A stretch of DNA of 64,000 nucleotides from assembly GCF_003710985.1 (NCBI RefSeq), contig NZ_RHHT01000015.1:186001-250000 (forward strand), read 5' to 3'. The translations under genes and the position numbers were made by a program. The notes below the pieces were generated by a model. It was not told the DNA's origin and did no database searches. It worked only from the letters and a program-made list of their open reading frames with translations. This DNA is from Brevibacillus panacihumi. GTDB lineage: Bacteria > Bacillota > Bacilli > Brevibacillales > Brevibacillaceae. Positions 18,279-27,105 of the stretch are shown one piece after another; the stretch's first letter is position 1; each line of letters starts with the position of its first letter.

Positions 18279-19367
18279 ATGAGCAAGGTTCGCTCTGCTC
18301 CCGACTTCGTAATTATTTTTGCAACACTTTTTTTATTAGGAATTGGCATCGTGATGGTATACAGCGCGAGTGCCATCGTAGCGCAAAAGTTCAATGATCC
18401 CTATTTCTTCGCCAAGCGGCAATTGATTTTTGCCATCCTCGGCATCACATCCATGTACATCACGATGAATATTGATTACTGGGTGTGGAAGAAATGGGCC
18501 AAAGCGGGCTTTTTCCTGAGTCTTGGGCTTCTGGTGCTGGTTCTCATCATCGGGATTGAAGTAAACGGCTCCAAAAGCTGGCTTGGAATCGGCGCGTTCG
18601 GCATTCAGCCGGGAGAATTCGCCAAGCTGGGCGTTGTCGCTTTTCTGGCAAAATGGCTCTCCGACAACCAGAAGCAAATTGTCCTGTTTCGCAAGGGGCT
18701 GGCTCCCGCCTTGGGGATTCCCCTGGCGTGCTTTGGCCTGATCATGCTCCAGCCTGATTTGGGAACCGGGACTGTACTGATGGGGACTGCCATCGTGATG
18801 ATTTTTGCTTCCGGAGCGCGGATCAGCCACTTTGTCGGTCTGGGCATGATCGGAGTCGCCGGCTTCGTCGCTCTGGTCATCTCCGCACCGTATCGAATCA
18901 AGCGGATCACGTCTTTTATCGATCCCTGGACGGACCCGCTCGGAGCGGGCTATCAAATCATCCAATCCCTCTATGCGATCGGCCCCGGCGGCCTTTTGGG
19001 CCTGGGATTGGGACAAAGCAGACAAAAGCATTTGTATTTGCCGGAGCCGTACAATGACTTCATCTTTTCCATTATTGCGGAGGAACTGGGCTTCATCGGA
19101 GGCACACTAGTCCTGCTCTTGTTCCTTCTGCTTCTGTGGAGAGGGATGCGCACGGCGATCACGGCTCCGGATCTGTTCGGCAGCCTGCTGGCGCTCGGGA
19201 TTATTGGCATGATTGCGATACAAGTGATTATCAATATCGGCGTTGTTACGGGGATGTTTCCGGTGACGGGAATTACGCTTCCGTTTTTAAGCTACGGCGG
19301 CTCGTCCTTGACGCTGATACTTACAGGCGTGGGTGTGCTCTTGAACATTTCCCGCTTTTCGAGGTAG
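18279..19367 (+). CDS. spoVE: SEDS-family glycosyltransferase SpoVE/FtsW
   Basis: A 362-residue polytopic (about ten helices) SEDS protein, a peptidoglycan polymerase that works with a class B PBP. Motifs: IDPWTDPLGAGYQIIQSL in the large loop, PYNDFIFSIIAEELGF, and LPFLSYGGSSL near the C-terminus. The place between murD and murG is that of spoVE in B. subtilis. Sequence alone does not separate SpoVE from vegetative FtsW; position favours SpoVE, with SpoVD in the same cluster as partner. Confidence 0.85.
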   Translation: MSKVRSAPDFVIIFATLFLLGIGIVMVYSASAIVAQKFNDPYFFAKRQLIFAILGITSMYITMNIDYWVWKKWAKAGFFLSLGLLVLVLIIGIEVNGSKSWLGIGAFGIQPGEFAKLGVVAFLAKWLSDNQKQIVLFRKGLAPALGIPLACFGLIMLQPDLGTGTVLMGTAIVMIFASGARISHFVGLGMIGVAGFVALVISAPYRIKRITSFIDPWTDPLGAGYQIIQSLYAIGPGGLLGLGLGQSRQKHLYLPEPYNDFIFSIIAEELGFIGGTLVLLLFLLLLWRGMRTAITAPDLFGSLLALGIIGMIAIQVIINIGVVTGMFPVTGITLPFLSYGGSSLTLILTGVGVLLNISRFSR

Positions 19368-19379
19368 AGAAAGATTCAT

Positions 19380-19431
19380 CCTGTATGGATGGGACGCATG
19401 TAATGAAAGCGGCGTAAGTGTCCGATACAGG
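19380..19431 (+). other. Hairpin in the spoVE-murG gap
   Basis: CCTGTAT (19380-19386) pairs with ATACAGG (19425-19431), with an inner GGAC/GTCC pair, just before an A6-G3 stretch and the murG ribosome site. A possible leader structure; no T tract follows. Confidence 0.4.
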
Positions 19432-19451
19432 TAAAAAAGGGTGTGACTGGA

Positions 19452-20555
19452 ATGCGTGTCGTATTGACAGGCGGAGGTACAGGTGGACATATTTATCCGG
19501 CGCTTGCGGTAGCGAGAGAAATCTCTCGCCAGATGCCGCAAGCTGCCTTTTTGTATATTGGCAGTAAAAACGGCTTGGAGGCGAATCTGGTTCCACGCGA
19601 GGGAATTCCGTTTCAGTCCGTCGAAATCAGCGGCTTGAAACGGAAACTGACTCTCGAAAACGTGAAGACGTTGTGGAAATTTTGGCGTGCTGTCCAAGAT
19701 TCGAAACATATGCTGCGAGAATTCAAACCGGATGTCGTGATCGGTACAGGCGGATATGTTTGCGGACCTGTCGTGTATGCGGCAGCGAAGCTGGGAATAC
19801 CGACCATGATCCATGAACAAAATGTCGTCCCCGGCTTGACGAACAAGTTTCTGGCACGCTCGGTCAGCACAGTGGCGGTTTGTTTTGAAGAATCGCTGTC
19901 CTTGTTTCCTGCCTCCAAAACGGTGTTGACAGGCAATCCTCGCGCGACTGAAGTCAAGCATGGCAACAAACAGGCGGGGCGGGACTTTTTGGGGATAGAT
20001 GCGGACAAGCGAATCGTGCTGATCATCGGGGGAAGCCGCGGTGCCCGGGCGATCAACGAGGCGGTCCTGTCCGTCATCCCGCAGCTGGGAGCGCTGGAGC
20101 GCACGCACGTCGTATACGTCACCGGTGAGGTCCATTACCAGACAATTTCGGATGAGCTGAAGAAAAAAACTCCCTTGCCGGAAAACATTACGGTCCTTCC
20201 ATTCGTCCATAATATGCCGGATCTTTTAGCCGCTACCCACGTGCTCGTCGGGCGGGCAGGGGCGTCTACACTGGCTGAAATCACGGCGTTGGGCGTACCG
20301 GCGATATTGATTCCGTCTCCTTATGTCACGAATAATCATCAGGAAAAAAATGCTCGCGGTCTGGAGCGGGCACATGCAGCTCGCGTAATCGTGGAGCGGG
20401 AATTGACAGGAGAACGGCTGGTATCTGTCCTGTCTGAGCTGCTCGATGACCCGAACGAGTGGGAAAAAATGCGCAAGGGCTCGCTCTCCCTGGGGATGCC
20501 GGATGCTGCGGCCGAGATTGTGCGGCAGCTGCGAGAAATTGCCAGCAAAAAATGA
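19452..20555 (+). CDS. murG: Lipid II synthase MurG (GlcNAc transferase)
   Basis: A 367-residue GT-B glycosyltransferase on the inner membrane face that adds GlcNAc to lipid I. N-terminal glycine-rich loop LTGGGTGGHIYPAL (residues about 4-17), GTGGYVCGP, IHEQNVVPG, IIGGSRGARAIN, and VGRAGASTLAE with PSPYVTNNHQEKNA for UDP-GlcNAc binding. ATG 19452 aligns with the usual MRI/MRV start; GTG 19443 would add three residues. Confidence 0.96.
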   Translation: MRVVLTGGGTGGHIYPALAVAREISRQMPQAAFLYIGSKNGLEANLVPREGIPFQSVEISGLKRKLTLENVKTLWKFWRAVQDSKHMLREFKPDVVIGTGGYVCGPVVYAAAKLGIPTMIHEQNVVPGLTNKFLARSVSTVAVCFEESLSLFPASKTVLTGNPRATEVKHGNKQAGRDFLGIDADKRIVLIIGGSRGARAINEAVLSVIPQLGALERTHVVYVTGEVHYQTISDELKKKTPLPENITVLPFVHNMPDLLAATHVLVGRAGASTLAEITALGVPAILIPSPYVTNNHQEKNARGLERAHAARVIVERELTGERLVSVLSELLDDPNEWEKMRKGSLSLGMPDAAAEIVRQLREIASKK

Positions 20556-20656
20556 ACGGATGGGCGATTGTCACGCCGATCTGGGCGTTCGCATAGTATG
20601 GAGCAAACACGTGATAAGAGCTGTATCCGACCTAGATAGTATCAGGAGGTTCACAA

Positions 20657-21562
20657 ATGAAACAAATTGCAGATGAGTTAAAGCAAGCAGGGATCGAGAA
20701 AGTGTGGACTGATGAACCTCTCGCCAATCATACGACATGGCGGATCGGGGGTCCTGCTGATTTGTTAATCCAACCCAAGGATAAGGAATCCTTGAGGACA
20801 GCCTTACAAATTCTCCATCGCCATGATATTCCTTGGAGTGTAATCGGGCGCGGTTCCAACCTTCTGGTGAGGGACAGAGGGATACGCGGAGCCGTGCTCA
20901 AGGTGACTGAGGGCTTGAGTCACTGCGAATTCAGGGGCGAAGAGGTGTGTGTGGGTGCCGGATATTCCATGATCCGCCTGGCGATGGAAACAGGGAAAAT
21001 GGGATTAACAGGTATGGAATTCGCGGGAGGCATTCCTGGTACGGTAGGCGGCGCTGTCTACATGAATGCTGGGGCGCACGGATCGGATCTTTCACGTATT
21101 CTCATTGATGCCGAGATCCTCTTCGAGAGTGGCGATATGAAAGTGTTGACCAACGAGGAATTGAACTTCAGCTATCGGACGTCTTTGTTGCAGCAGCAAA
21201 AAGGGATTGTCGTGGAGGCTCGCTTCCGCTTGCAGCAGGGTGATCGCAAGGAAATCGCGGCCACACTCGCAGCAAACAAGGAGCGGCGGCGTCAGACACA
21301 GCCTTTGCAGATGCCCTGTGCCGGCAGCGTATTCCGCAACCCCCCGGGTGATCACGCCGGGAGATTGATTGAGGCAGCGGGATTAAAGGGATACCGATAC
21401 GGAGGAGCTCAAGTTTCGGAGATACATGCCAACTTTATCGTCAACCGCGGAGGAGCAACGGCAGCCGACGTCCTCACCTTGATCAAACACATTCAGGACA
21501 CGATCCGGGATAAAAACGGGATCGACATGCACCCAGAAGTACTGGTGGTGGGCGAGGGGTAA
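20657..21562 (+). CDS. murB: UDP-N-acetylenolpyruvoylglucosamine reductase MurB
   Basis: A 301-residue FAD enzyme that reduces enolpyruvyl-UDP-GlcNAc to UDP-MurNAc with NADPH. FAD-binding PCMH motifs VIGRGSNLLVRDRGIRG and GMEFAGGIPGTVGGAVYMNAG, and the catalytic serine region CAGSVFRNPPGDHAGRLIE. Length fits the shorter type II enzymes of Firmicutes. The ATG follows AGGAGGTTCACAA. Murein precursor enzymes are contiguous here from murG through murA. Confidence 0.95.
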   Translation: MKQIADELKQAGIEKVWTDEPLANHTTWRIGGPADLLIQPKDKESLRTALQILHRHDIPWSVIGRGSNLLVRDRGIRGAVLKVTEGLSHCEFRGEEVCVGAGYSMIRLAMETGKMGLTGMEFAGGIPGTVGGAVYMNAGAHGSDLSRILIDAEILFESGDMKVLTNEELNFSYRTSLLQQQKGIVVEARFRLQQGDRKEIAATLAANKERRRQTQPLQMPCAGSVFRNPPGDHAGRLIEAAGLKGYRYGGAQVSEIHANFIVNRGGATAADVLTLIKHIQDTIRDKNGIDMHPEVLVVGEG

Positions 21563-21577
21563 CACGGAGGTGAAAGT

Positions 21578-22834
21578 TTGGAGACTTTTGCGATCGAAGG
21601 CGGAAGACCTCTGTCCGGTTCGCTTCGGATCCAAGGAGCTAAGAACGCTGCTCTTCCGATTCTGGCTGCGGCTGTATTGGCGGAAGGGCAATTCTATATC
21701 TATGACGTTCCCCATCTGCGAGACATTGAAGTCATGCTGGAGATCCTCACAGCCTTGGGTGCCAAAACCAGGCTTGACGACGGATGTGTCGATCTGGACA
21801 CGACGTCTGTCTCGTTGCCGATGATCCCGGATGATTTGATGGGGCAGATGCGGTCATCCATATTCCTGGCGGGACCTTTGCTGGCACGTCTGGGAGAGGT
21901 CACGATCTCCCGGCCTGGCGGATGTGATATTGGAGAGAGACGCATCGATCTGCATCTGGCAGGCTTGACTGCTCTGGGAGCGAAAATCGAAGAATCGGAA
22001 GGCTACATCACATTTCGGGCGAAGCAGCTTCGCGGCACCAATATTTTTCTCTCCTTTCCAAGCGTGGGTGCCACCGAAAACATCATGATGGCAGCGGTCC
22101 TGGCCAAAGGAACGACGCGCATCTGCAATGCAGCCAGAGAACCGGAAATTGTGGATTTGCAGAATTTCCTCAACGCGATGGGAGCCCGCATCCGGGGCGC
22201 AGGCACTGACACGATTGAAATCAACGGTGTTCCCCGGCTGCGTTCCGTCAGCTATCGGATTATTCCCGACAGAATCGTCACTGGTACCTTCCTTCTGGCC
22301 GTCGGAGTCGCACAGGGGCATATTGAGTTGACCAACACCATACCGGAGCATCTGACGGCATTGATTGAGGTTGCACGTAGCTGCGGTGTTGAAATCAAAA
22401 CCCGCCATGATATAATGGAAATCAAATGCACCTCACGTCCTCGCGCTTACGACCGGATCATTACTTCTCCATACCCGGGCTTCCCTACTGACCTGCAGGC
22501 GCAATTAATGGTTTTCCTGGCACAAGCGAGAGGAACGAGCGTCATCAAAGAGACGATATTTGAGGGAAGATTTAAACATGTGAATGAATTGGCGCGAATG
22601 GGCGCATCCATATACGTAGATCTGGGCTCTGCCATCATACGGGGCACCAATAAATTGACAGCGACGAGTGTGGAAGCGACAGATCTGCGGGCAGGAGCAG
22701 CACTGGTTTTAGCAGGGCTGACTGCTGAAGGGGTCACTACGGTGAACCAGATCCATCATATCGACCGGGGGTATGAGCGGCTAGAGCAACAGTTGCACCA
22801 GCTTGGTGCCGATATTACACGGGTGTCGATATAG
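21578..22834 (+). CDS. murA: UDP-GlcNAc 1-carboxyvinyltransferase MurA
   Basis: A 418-residue enolpyruvyl transferase starting at TTG after CGGAGGTG. It transfers enolpyruvate from PEP to UDP-GlcNAc, the first committed murein step. KNAALPILAAAVL at the N-terminus and RPGGCDIGERRIDLH with catalytic Cys116, so fosfomycin-sensitive type. B. subtilis has murAA elsewhere; here it is inserted between murB and divIB. A strong terminator directly follows. Whether it is the major or the second MurA cannot be told from this window. Confidence 0.94.
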   Translation: METFAIEGGRPLSGSLRIQGAKNAALPILAAAVLAEGQFYIYDVPHLRDIEVMLEILTALGAKTRLDDGCVDLDTTSVSLPMIPDDLMGQMRSSIFLAGPLLARLGEVTISRPGGCDIGERRIDLHLAGLTALGAKIEESEGYITFRAKQLRGTNIFLSFPSVGATENIMMAAVLAKGTTRICNAAREPEIVDLQNFLNAMGARIRGAGTDTIEINGVPRLRSVSYRIIPDRIVTGTFLLAVGVAQGHIELTNTIPEHLTALIEVARSCGVEIKTRHDIMEIKCTSRPRAYDRIITSPYPGFPTDLQAQLMVFLAQARGTSVIKETIFEGRFKHVNELARMGASIYVDLGSAIIRGTNKLTATSVEATDLRAGAALVLAGLTAEGVTTVNQIHHIDRGYERLEQQLHQLGADITRVSI

Positions 22835-22847
22835 GAAGGGAATGATC

Positions 22848-22883
22848 AGCGGCATACTGCTATGCCGCTTTCCCTGTTTTTTT
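22848..22883 (+). terminator. Terminator between murA and divIB
   Basis: AGCGGCAT (22848-22855) pairs perfectly with ATGCCGCT (22862-22869), outer GGGA/TCCC support, then T7 at 22877-22883. It ends the mur part of the cluster. Confidence 0.9.
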
Positions 22884-22960
22884 AGATTTACAAAAAATTC
22901 CATCTCTCAAGTGAGGGACGATGGGAAATTGCAGGCATCTCACGCCTAGCATGAGCGAGG

Positions 22961-23767
22961 ATGGTTAGGACGATGGCGGCATTCGAGGAACGCATTCCCC
23001 AAGTCAAGCAACAACGTCCCCGCCGAAGGGGAAACCGCAAGCTGATTGTACTACTCGTGCTTTTTTTTCTTACAGTTCTCATCATTGTATTTATTCGTTC
23101 TCCATACAGCAAGGTGCAGGAAATTCAGGTGTTCGGAAATGACATCTACACAGCGGAAGAAATTGTCGCCAAGTCTGGCTTAACCCTAGATATGCAATTC
23201 CTCAATGTCTGGGAGGGAAGCGTGAGAAGCAATCTGAAGCCGCTTGAAGGAATCAAGGACGTTGCCTTGACTCGGCAGTTCCCGGGCGTCATTCAGCTGC
23301 ATGTCACCGAATTAAAACGCGTCGCATTTTGGAACGGACAGGATGGAACACGCTACCCGCTCCTCGAGAATGGCTATGTCCTCAAACAGGTGGATTTTTC
23401 CAAGCGGGTGGTGGACAGGCCCTTGATCAGCTCCTGGTCCGCGCCAGAGCTGCTTCCGAATTTGGCCAAAACGCTATCCAAGCTTTCACCAGCGGTATTG
23501 GGTGAAATTTCCGATATCGCGCTGACTCCAACCGTGTATGATAAACAACGTGTGCGTCTTTTTATGCGAGACGGCAATGAGGTGCGCAGCGTCGTCTACA
23601 AGCTGGACAAGATGATGAATTGGTATCCGGCGATCGTGAAGGAGTTGCCAAGCGATTCGAAGGGTGTGCTGTCGCTCTTTGAGCAGCCTTGGTTTGTCCC
23701 ATACGGGAAGGGGGAAGCTGCTGTTCCGTTGCCTGACCACGGGGGACAAGCCCAAAATCCGCAGTAA
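22961..23767 (+). CDS. divIB: Cell-division protein DivIB (FtsQ)
   Basis: About 264-268 residues, bitopic: basic cytoplasmic segment, one membrane helix (about 30-50, LIVLLVLFFLTVLIIVFI), then a POTRA domain (about 55-125, VQEIQVFGNDIYTAEEIVAKSG) and the beta domain. Works with FtsL and DivIC to license septal wall synthesis. The start is uncertain: ATG 22961 abuts GCGAGG, ATG 22973 lies 13 bases after it. Located between murA and DUF881 genes as expected for divIB. Confidence 0.9.
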   Translation: MVRTMAAFEERIPQVKQQRPRRRGNRKLIVLLVLFFLTVLIIVFIRSPYSKVQEIQVFGNDIYTAEEIVAKSGLTLDMQFLNVWEGSVRSNLKPLEGIKDVALTRQFPGVIQLHVTELKRVAFWNGQDGTRYPLLENGYVLKQVDFSKRVVDRPLISSWSAPELLPNLAKTLSKLSPAVLGEISDIALTPTVYDKQRVRLFMRDGNEVRSVVYKLDKMMNWYPAIVKELPSDSKGVLSLFEQPWFVPYGKGEAAVPLPDHGGQAQNPQ

Positions 23768-23791
23768 ACTAGCAAAAGGGGAAAGCAGAAA

Positions 23792-24502
23792 ATGAATCGT
23801 CGCAACAAGTTTCATGTGTATTTGACCATCGTGACGTTTTGTACCGGCTTTCTGGTGGCGACCTCGATCGAGACAACCAAGTTGATGCGGAAAGAACGGA
23901 TGAACGATCAGCTGTTCCAACAGGAAACCCAATTGAACGAGCGGATTCTGGCGGAAAAGGAGCAGAACCGGCATCTTGAAAATCAATTGCTCGATTTGCA
24001 GCGTCAGGTCGGGAAGGTCGAGGAAGCGATGGCGACTCGCAAAGCAGAAGCCGCGGAGATTCTCAGCCAGCTGGAAGCGGCGCGGATGCAGGCTGGCGTC
24101 GTTGCGGTAGAAGGACCAGGCATAGTCGTAACCATGCAGGATTCGCAACACGCGGCGTCCAGTCCGGATATTACCAACTATATCGTGCATGAACATGATG
24201 TGCGTCTTGTCGTCAACGAGCTGCGTCTCGCCGGAGCGGAAGCAATCAGCATCAACGGACAGCGCCTGGTGAGCAACTCTTCCATTCGCTGCATCGGACC
24301 GACGATTATTGTAAATGGGGTCAAATCCGCCGCTCCATTCGTAGTGTCGGCAATCGGAGATCCGGAAACATTGGAGGGAGCCTTGAACCTGCCGGGAGGA
24401 GTATTACAAACCTTGCAGGATTTCGTACAAATCGATGTTGCCAAGCAAAACTCTATTCAGTTGCCAGCTTTCGTAGGGGATGCCAAATCCAAACACTCCT
24501 AG
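23792..24502 (+). CDS. DUF881 family protein (YlxW-like)
   Basis: A 236-residue protein with an N-terminal membrane anchor (about 9-28), a long coiled coil (about 35-100) and a DUF881 domain (about 105-225) containing VAVEGPGIVVTMQD, VVNELRLAGAEAISINGQR and SSIRCIGPTI. B. subtilis has two such genes, ylxW and ylxX, between divIB and sbp, as here. Function is not established; location suggests a link to division or the septal envelope. Confidence 0.85.
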   Translation: MNRRNKFHVYLTIVTFCTGFLVATSIETTKLMRKERMNDQLFQQETQLNERILAEKEQNRHLENQLLDLQRQVGKVEEAMATRKAEAAEILSQLEAARMQAGVVAVEGPGIVVTMQDSQHAASSPDITNYIVHEHDVRLVVNELRLAGAEAISINGQRLVSNSSIRCIGPTIIVNGVKSAAPFVVSAIGDPETLEGALNLPGGVLQTLQDFVQIDVAKQNSIQLPAFVGDAKSKHS

Positions 24503-24521
24503 TTGAAGGATGCGTTTAACC

Positions 24522-25265
24522 ATGTTGCAAAAAAGCCGTAAAATCACGTTTATTCTTGCTATTATTAGTGCTATCATAGGTGTGATGTTAACCGTTCAAT
24601 TGCGCAGCAGTTTGGACCCGGTGCACAAGGAATCCAGAAGTATCGCAGAGCTTCGGGCCTCGCTGCAAAAAGAGCTGGAAAAACATAAAAACCTGCTAGC
24701 CGACATCTCCAAATACAATCAGTTGTACTACCAGTACGAAACTGCACTGAGTGAGGATGAGAGCCTCTCTGTCATGAAGGAAGAGCTGGCGCGCAATCGG
24801 AAAATGGGTGGAATGGTTGCGGTAGAAGGACCTGGGATTATCCTCAATATCGTGGATCAGGTATACGATGAGCATGTCATGGACGAGCATGTGCCAGTGC
24901 CAGTGATCGGCGGGTATACAATCGATGACGAGGATTTGCGATGGCTGGTGAACATCCTTTTTGCGAACGGTGCGCAAGCCGTCTCCATCAATGGACATCG
25001 CTTGATTGCCACGACAGCCATTCGCAATGTAGGGGATGTGATTCAGATCGACACAAGAACGGTTCAACCCCCTTATGAGCTGAAAGCATTGGGAGAACCC
25101 GAAGTTCTATTGTCAGCTTTGAAGCTGGAAGGTGTGGAGGAGTACTTTCAGCTTTCCAATAAACATGTAATTGCCGAGAAGCAGGACAATCTGATGATTC
25201 CAGCCAACACAGAAGAACGTCGCATTCGCTTCATGAAAACGGTGAAAGAAAAAGGAGATTCGTAA
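24522..25265 (+). CDS. DUF881 family protein (YlxX-like)
   Basis: A 247-residue paralogue of the preceding protein: membrane anchor (about 7-28), coiled coil (about 40-90), DUF881 domain (VAVEGPGIILNIVD, WLVNILFANGAQAVSINGHR, TAIRNVGDVI). ATG 24522 is preferred because ATG 24510 overlaps the AAGGA ribosome site. The gene pair probably arose by tandem duplication. It is followed after two bases by sbp, indicating an operon. Confidence 0.85.
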   Translation: MLQKSRKITFILAIISAIIGVMLTVQLRSSLDPVHKESRSIAELRASLQKELEKHKNLLADISKYNQLYYQYETALSEDESLSVMKEELARNRKMGGMVAVEGPGIILNIVDQVYDEHVMDEHVPVPVIGGYTIDDEDLRWLVNILFANGAQAVSINGHRLIATTAIRNVGDVIQIDTRTVQPPYELKALGEPEVLLSALKLEGVEEYFQLSNKHVIAEKQDNLMIPANTEERRIRFMKTVKEKGDS

Positions 25266-25267
25266 CC

Positions 25268-25615
25268 ATGTGGCTCCCGCTTATCGGACTGATCGTCGGT
25301 CTCGTCGTCGGCTTTTTGCTGGATTGGCGTGTGCCTCAGGAGTATAGTAGCTATCTTTCCATCGCTTTGTTGGCAGGATTAGATACAATCTTTGGGGGAA
25401 TTCGTTCATTCCTGGAACGCACGTTCAATGTGCGTATCTTCTTGTCCGGGTTTTTCTTCAATACACTGTTCGCAGCAGGTCTTGCCTTTATCGGAGGTTT
25501 CTTGGGCATCGATCTGTACCTGGCTGCCATCGTCGCCTTTGGCGTTCGCTTGTTTAACAACTTGGCGGTTATCAGGAGAATAGTTCTATCTCGGTGGATC
25601 AATCAGGAAGAGTAG
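25268..25615 (+). CDS. sbp: Small basic protein Sbp (DUF1290)
   Basis: A 115-residue membrane protein with three to four hydrophobic segments, including FLLDWRVPQEYSSYLSIALLAG then GLDTIFGGIRSFLE, characteristic of DUF1290. Sbp lies immediately upstream of ftsA in Bacillales. Function unknown. The ATG follows AAAGGAGATTCG inside the end of the previous gene. Confidence 0.88.
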   Translation: MWLPLIGLIVGLVVGFLLDWRVPQEYSSYLSIALLAGLDTIFGGIRSFLERTFNVRIFLSGFFFNTLFAAGLAFIGGFLGIDLYLAAIVAFGVRLFNNLAVIRRIVLSRWINQEE

Positions 25616-25666
25616 GACGAGTAACTGGGAAGAAGGTCATATTTTTACAAAAATTCAAGATGAAAA

Positions 25667-25695
25667 AAAGGGAATGGTAGTCCTGTGTGGAATAA
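25667..25695 (+). promoter_or_regulatory. Putative sigma-H-type promoter for ftsA-ftsZ
   Basis: AAAGGGAAT (25667-25675), an 11-base spacer and GTGGAATAA (25687-25695) match the sigma-H pattern RnAGGAwWW-N11/12-RnnGAATww with one mismatch in the -35. In B. subtilis ftsAZ has a sigma-H promoter that raises FtsZ early in sporulation, which supports this reading. Confidence 0.55.
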
Positions 25696-25755
25696 AATAT
25701 GCAGGTGTTCTCATGATTACAAGACAGAAGACGTAGCAGGGGAGGTGTCACAGGT

Positions 25756-27012
25756 TTGGTAAGCAATGAACTCATCGTCAGCCTAGATATTGGGACTTCC
25801 AAAGTTCGCGTTATGATCGGCGAAGTCAACAACGGTTCCATCAACATCATCGGTGTCGGCCAGTCGCATTCGGAAGGGATTAAGAAGGGTGTTATCGTCG
25901 ACATTGACCAAACCGTGCATGCCATCCGGGAAGCTGTCGACCATGCAGAGCGCATGGTTGGCGTTTCGATCGAAGAAGTATATGTAGGAATCACCGGAAA
26001 TCATATCGAGCTGCATGAAACACAAGGGGTTGTCGCTGTATCAAGCGAGGACCGTGAGATACGGGAAGAAGACATCCAACGCGTCATTCAGGCTGCGAAG
26101 GTAGTCGCAATCCCACCAGATCGGGAGATTATCGAAGTAGTACCAAAGGAGTATATTGTCGACGGGCAAGGGAGTATAAAAGACCCACGCGGGATGATCG
26201 GGGTACGGTTGGAGATGGAAGGAACCATTGTAACCGGATCCAAAACGGTTGTACATAACATCGTGCGTTGCGCGCAACGCACCAATCTGCGCGTTGCTGG
26301 TATTTTTCTACAACCATTGGCTGCTAGCACAGTCGCTCTTTCCAAGGATGACAAGAACATGGGTGTCGTCCTTGTAGATATTGGTGCTGGGTCTACCACG
26401 ATCGGTGTCTTCGAGCAGGGTAAGCTGGCTGCCACTACTGTGATCGGAATTGGCGGCGATCATATTACTAGCGATATCGCACTGGGATTACGTACACATA
26501 CGGAAGTTGCGGACCGGGTGAAGACGAAGAATGGTTGTGCCTTGATCGATGAAGCATCCGAGGATGTCAAATTCAAGGTCAACCGTATTGGTAGTGAAGT
26601 GGAAAAGCAGTTTACACAAGTAGATTTGGCCAATATAATTGAGCCTCGTGCAGCCGAAATATTCCAACTCGTAGAGGAAGCTGTCTACAAATTGGGGTAT
26701 CGCGACGAAATTGCCGGAGGGTATGTGCTCACCGGGGGTACCGTCGCAATGCCTGGAATGTTGGAGTTGGCAAAGGAAGAACTGGATGCTCCTGTTCGTA
26801 TCGCGATACCAGACTACATTGGAGTTCGCGACCCTGCCTACACCACTGGAGTAGGCCTGATTCAATATGCCTTGCAGTTGATGGAGCGCCGCAGCATAAG
26901 CGTCACCCCCTCATTCAAGGGCACCCAGAAAAAGCAAACCGTCACGAAGTCAAGAGACAGCAACGGCGGTTTAATGGAAAAGGTAAAAAACTGGTTTAGT
27001 GAGTTTATTTAA
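25756..27012 (+). CDS. ftsA: Cell-division ATPase FtsA
   Basis: A 418-residue actin-like protein that tethers FtsZ to the membrane. TTG start after GGGGAGGTG. Actin-fold motifs: SLDIGTSKVRVMIGEV (phosphate 1), VVLVDIGAGSTTIGVF (phosphate 2, about residues 200-215) and GYVLTGGTVAMPGM (adenosine). The C-terminal LMEKVKNWFSEFI is the amphipathic membrane-targeting helix. It is 93 bases before ftsZ, forming the usual ftsAZ pair. Confidence 0.96.
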   Translation: MVSNELIVSLDIGTSKVRVMIGEVNNGSINIIGVGQSHSEGIKKGVIVDIDQTVHAIREAVDHAERMVGVSIEEVYVGITGNHIELHETQGVVAVSSEDREIREEDIQRVIQAAKVVAIPPDREIIEVVPKEYIVDGQGSIKDPRGMIGVRLEMEGTIVTGSKTVVHNIVRCAQRTNLRVAGIFLQPLAASTVALSKDDKNMGVVLVDIGAGSTTIGVFEQGKLAATTVIGIGGDHITSDIALGLRTHTEVADRVKTKNGCALIDEASEDVKFKVNRIGSEVEKQFTQVDLANIIEPRAAEIFQLVEEAVYKLGYRDEIAGGYVLTGGTVAMPGMLELAKEELDAPVRIAIPDYIGVRDPAYTTGVGLIQYALQLMERRSISVTPSFKGTQKKQTVTKSRDSNGGLMEKVKNWFSEFI

Positions 27013-27105
27013 CAGCAAGAATACCCGCCGCTAGACGCGGTCGCTCATCCTTGAATATGCCTCACATCGAGGTTTTCTTATGTTGAATTGGGGAGGACTA
27101 GCAAT

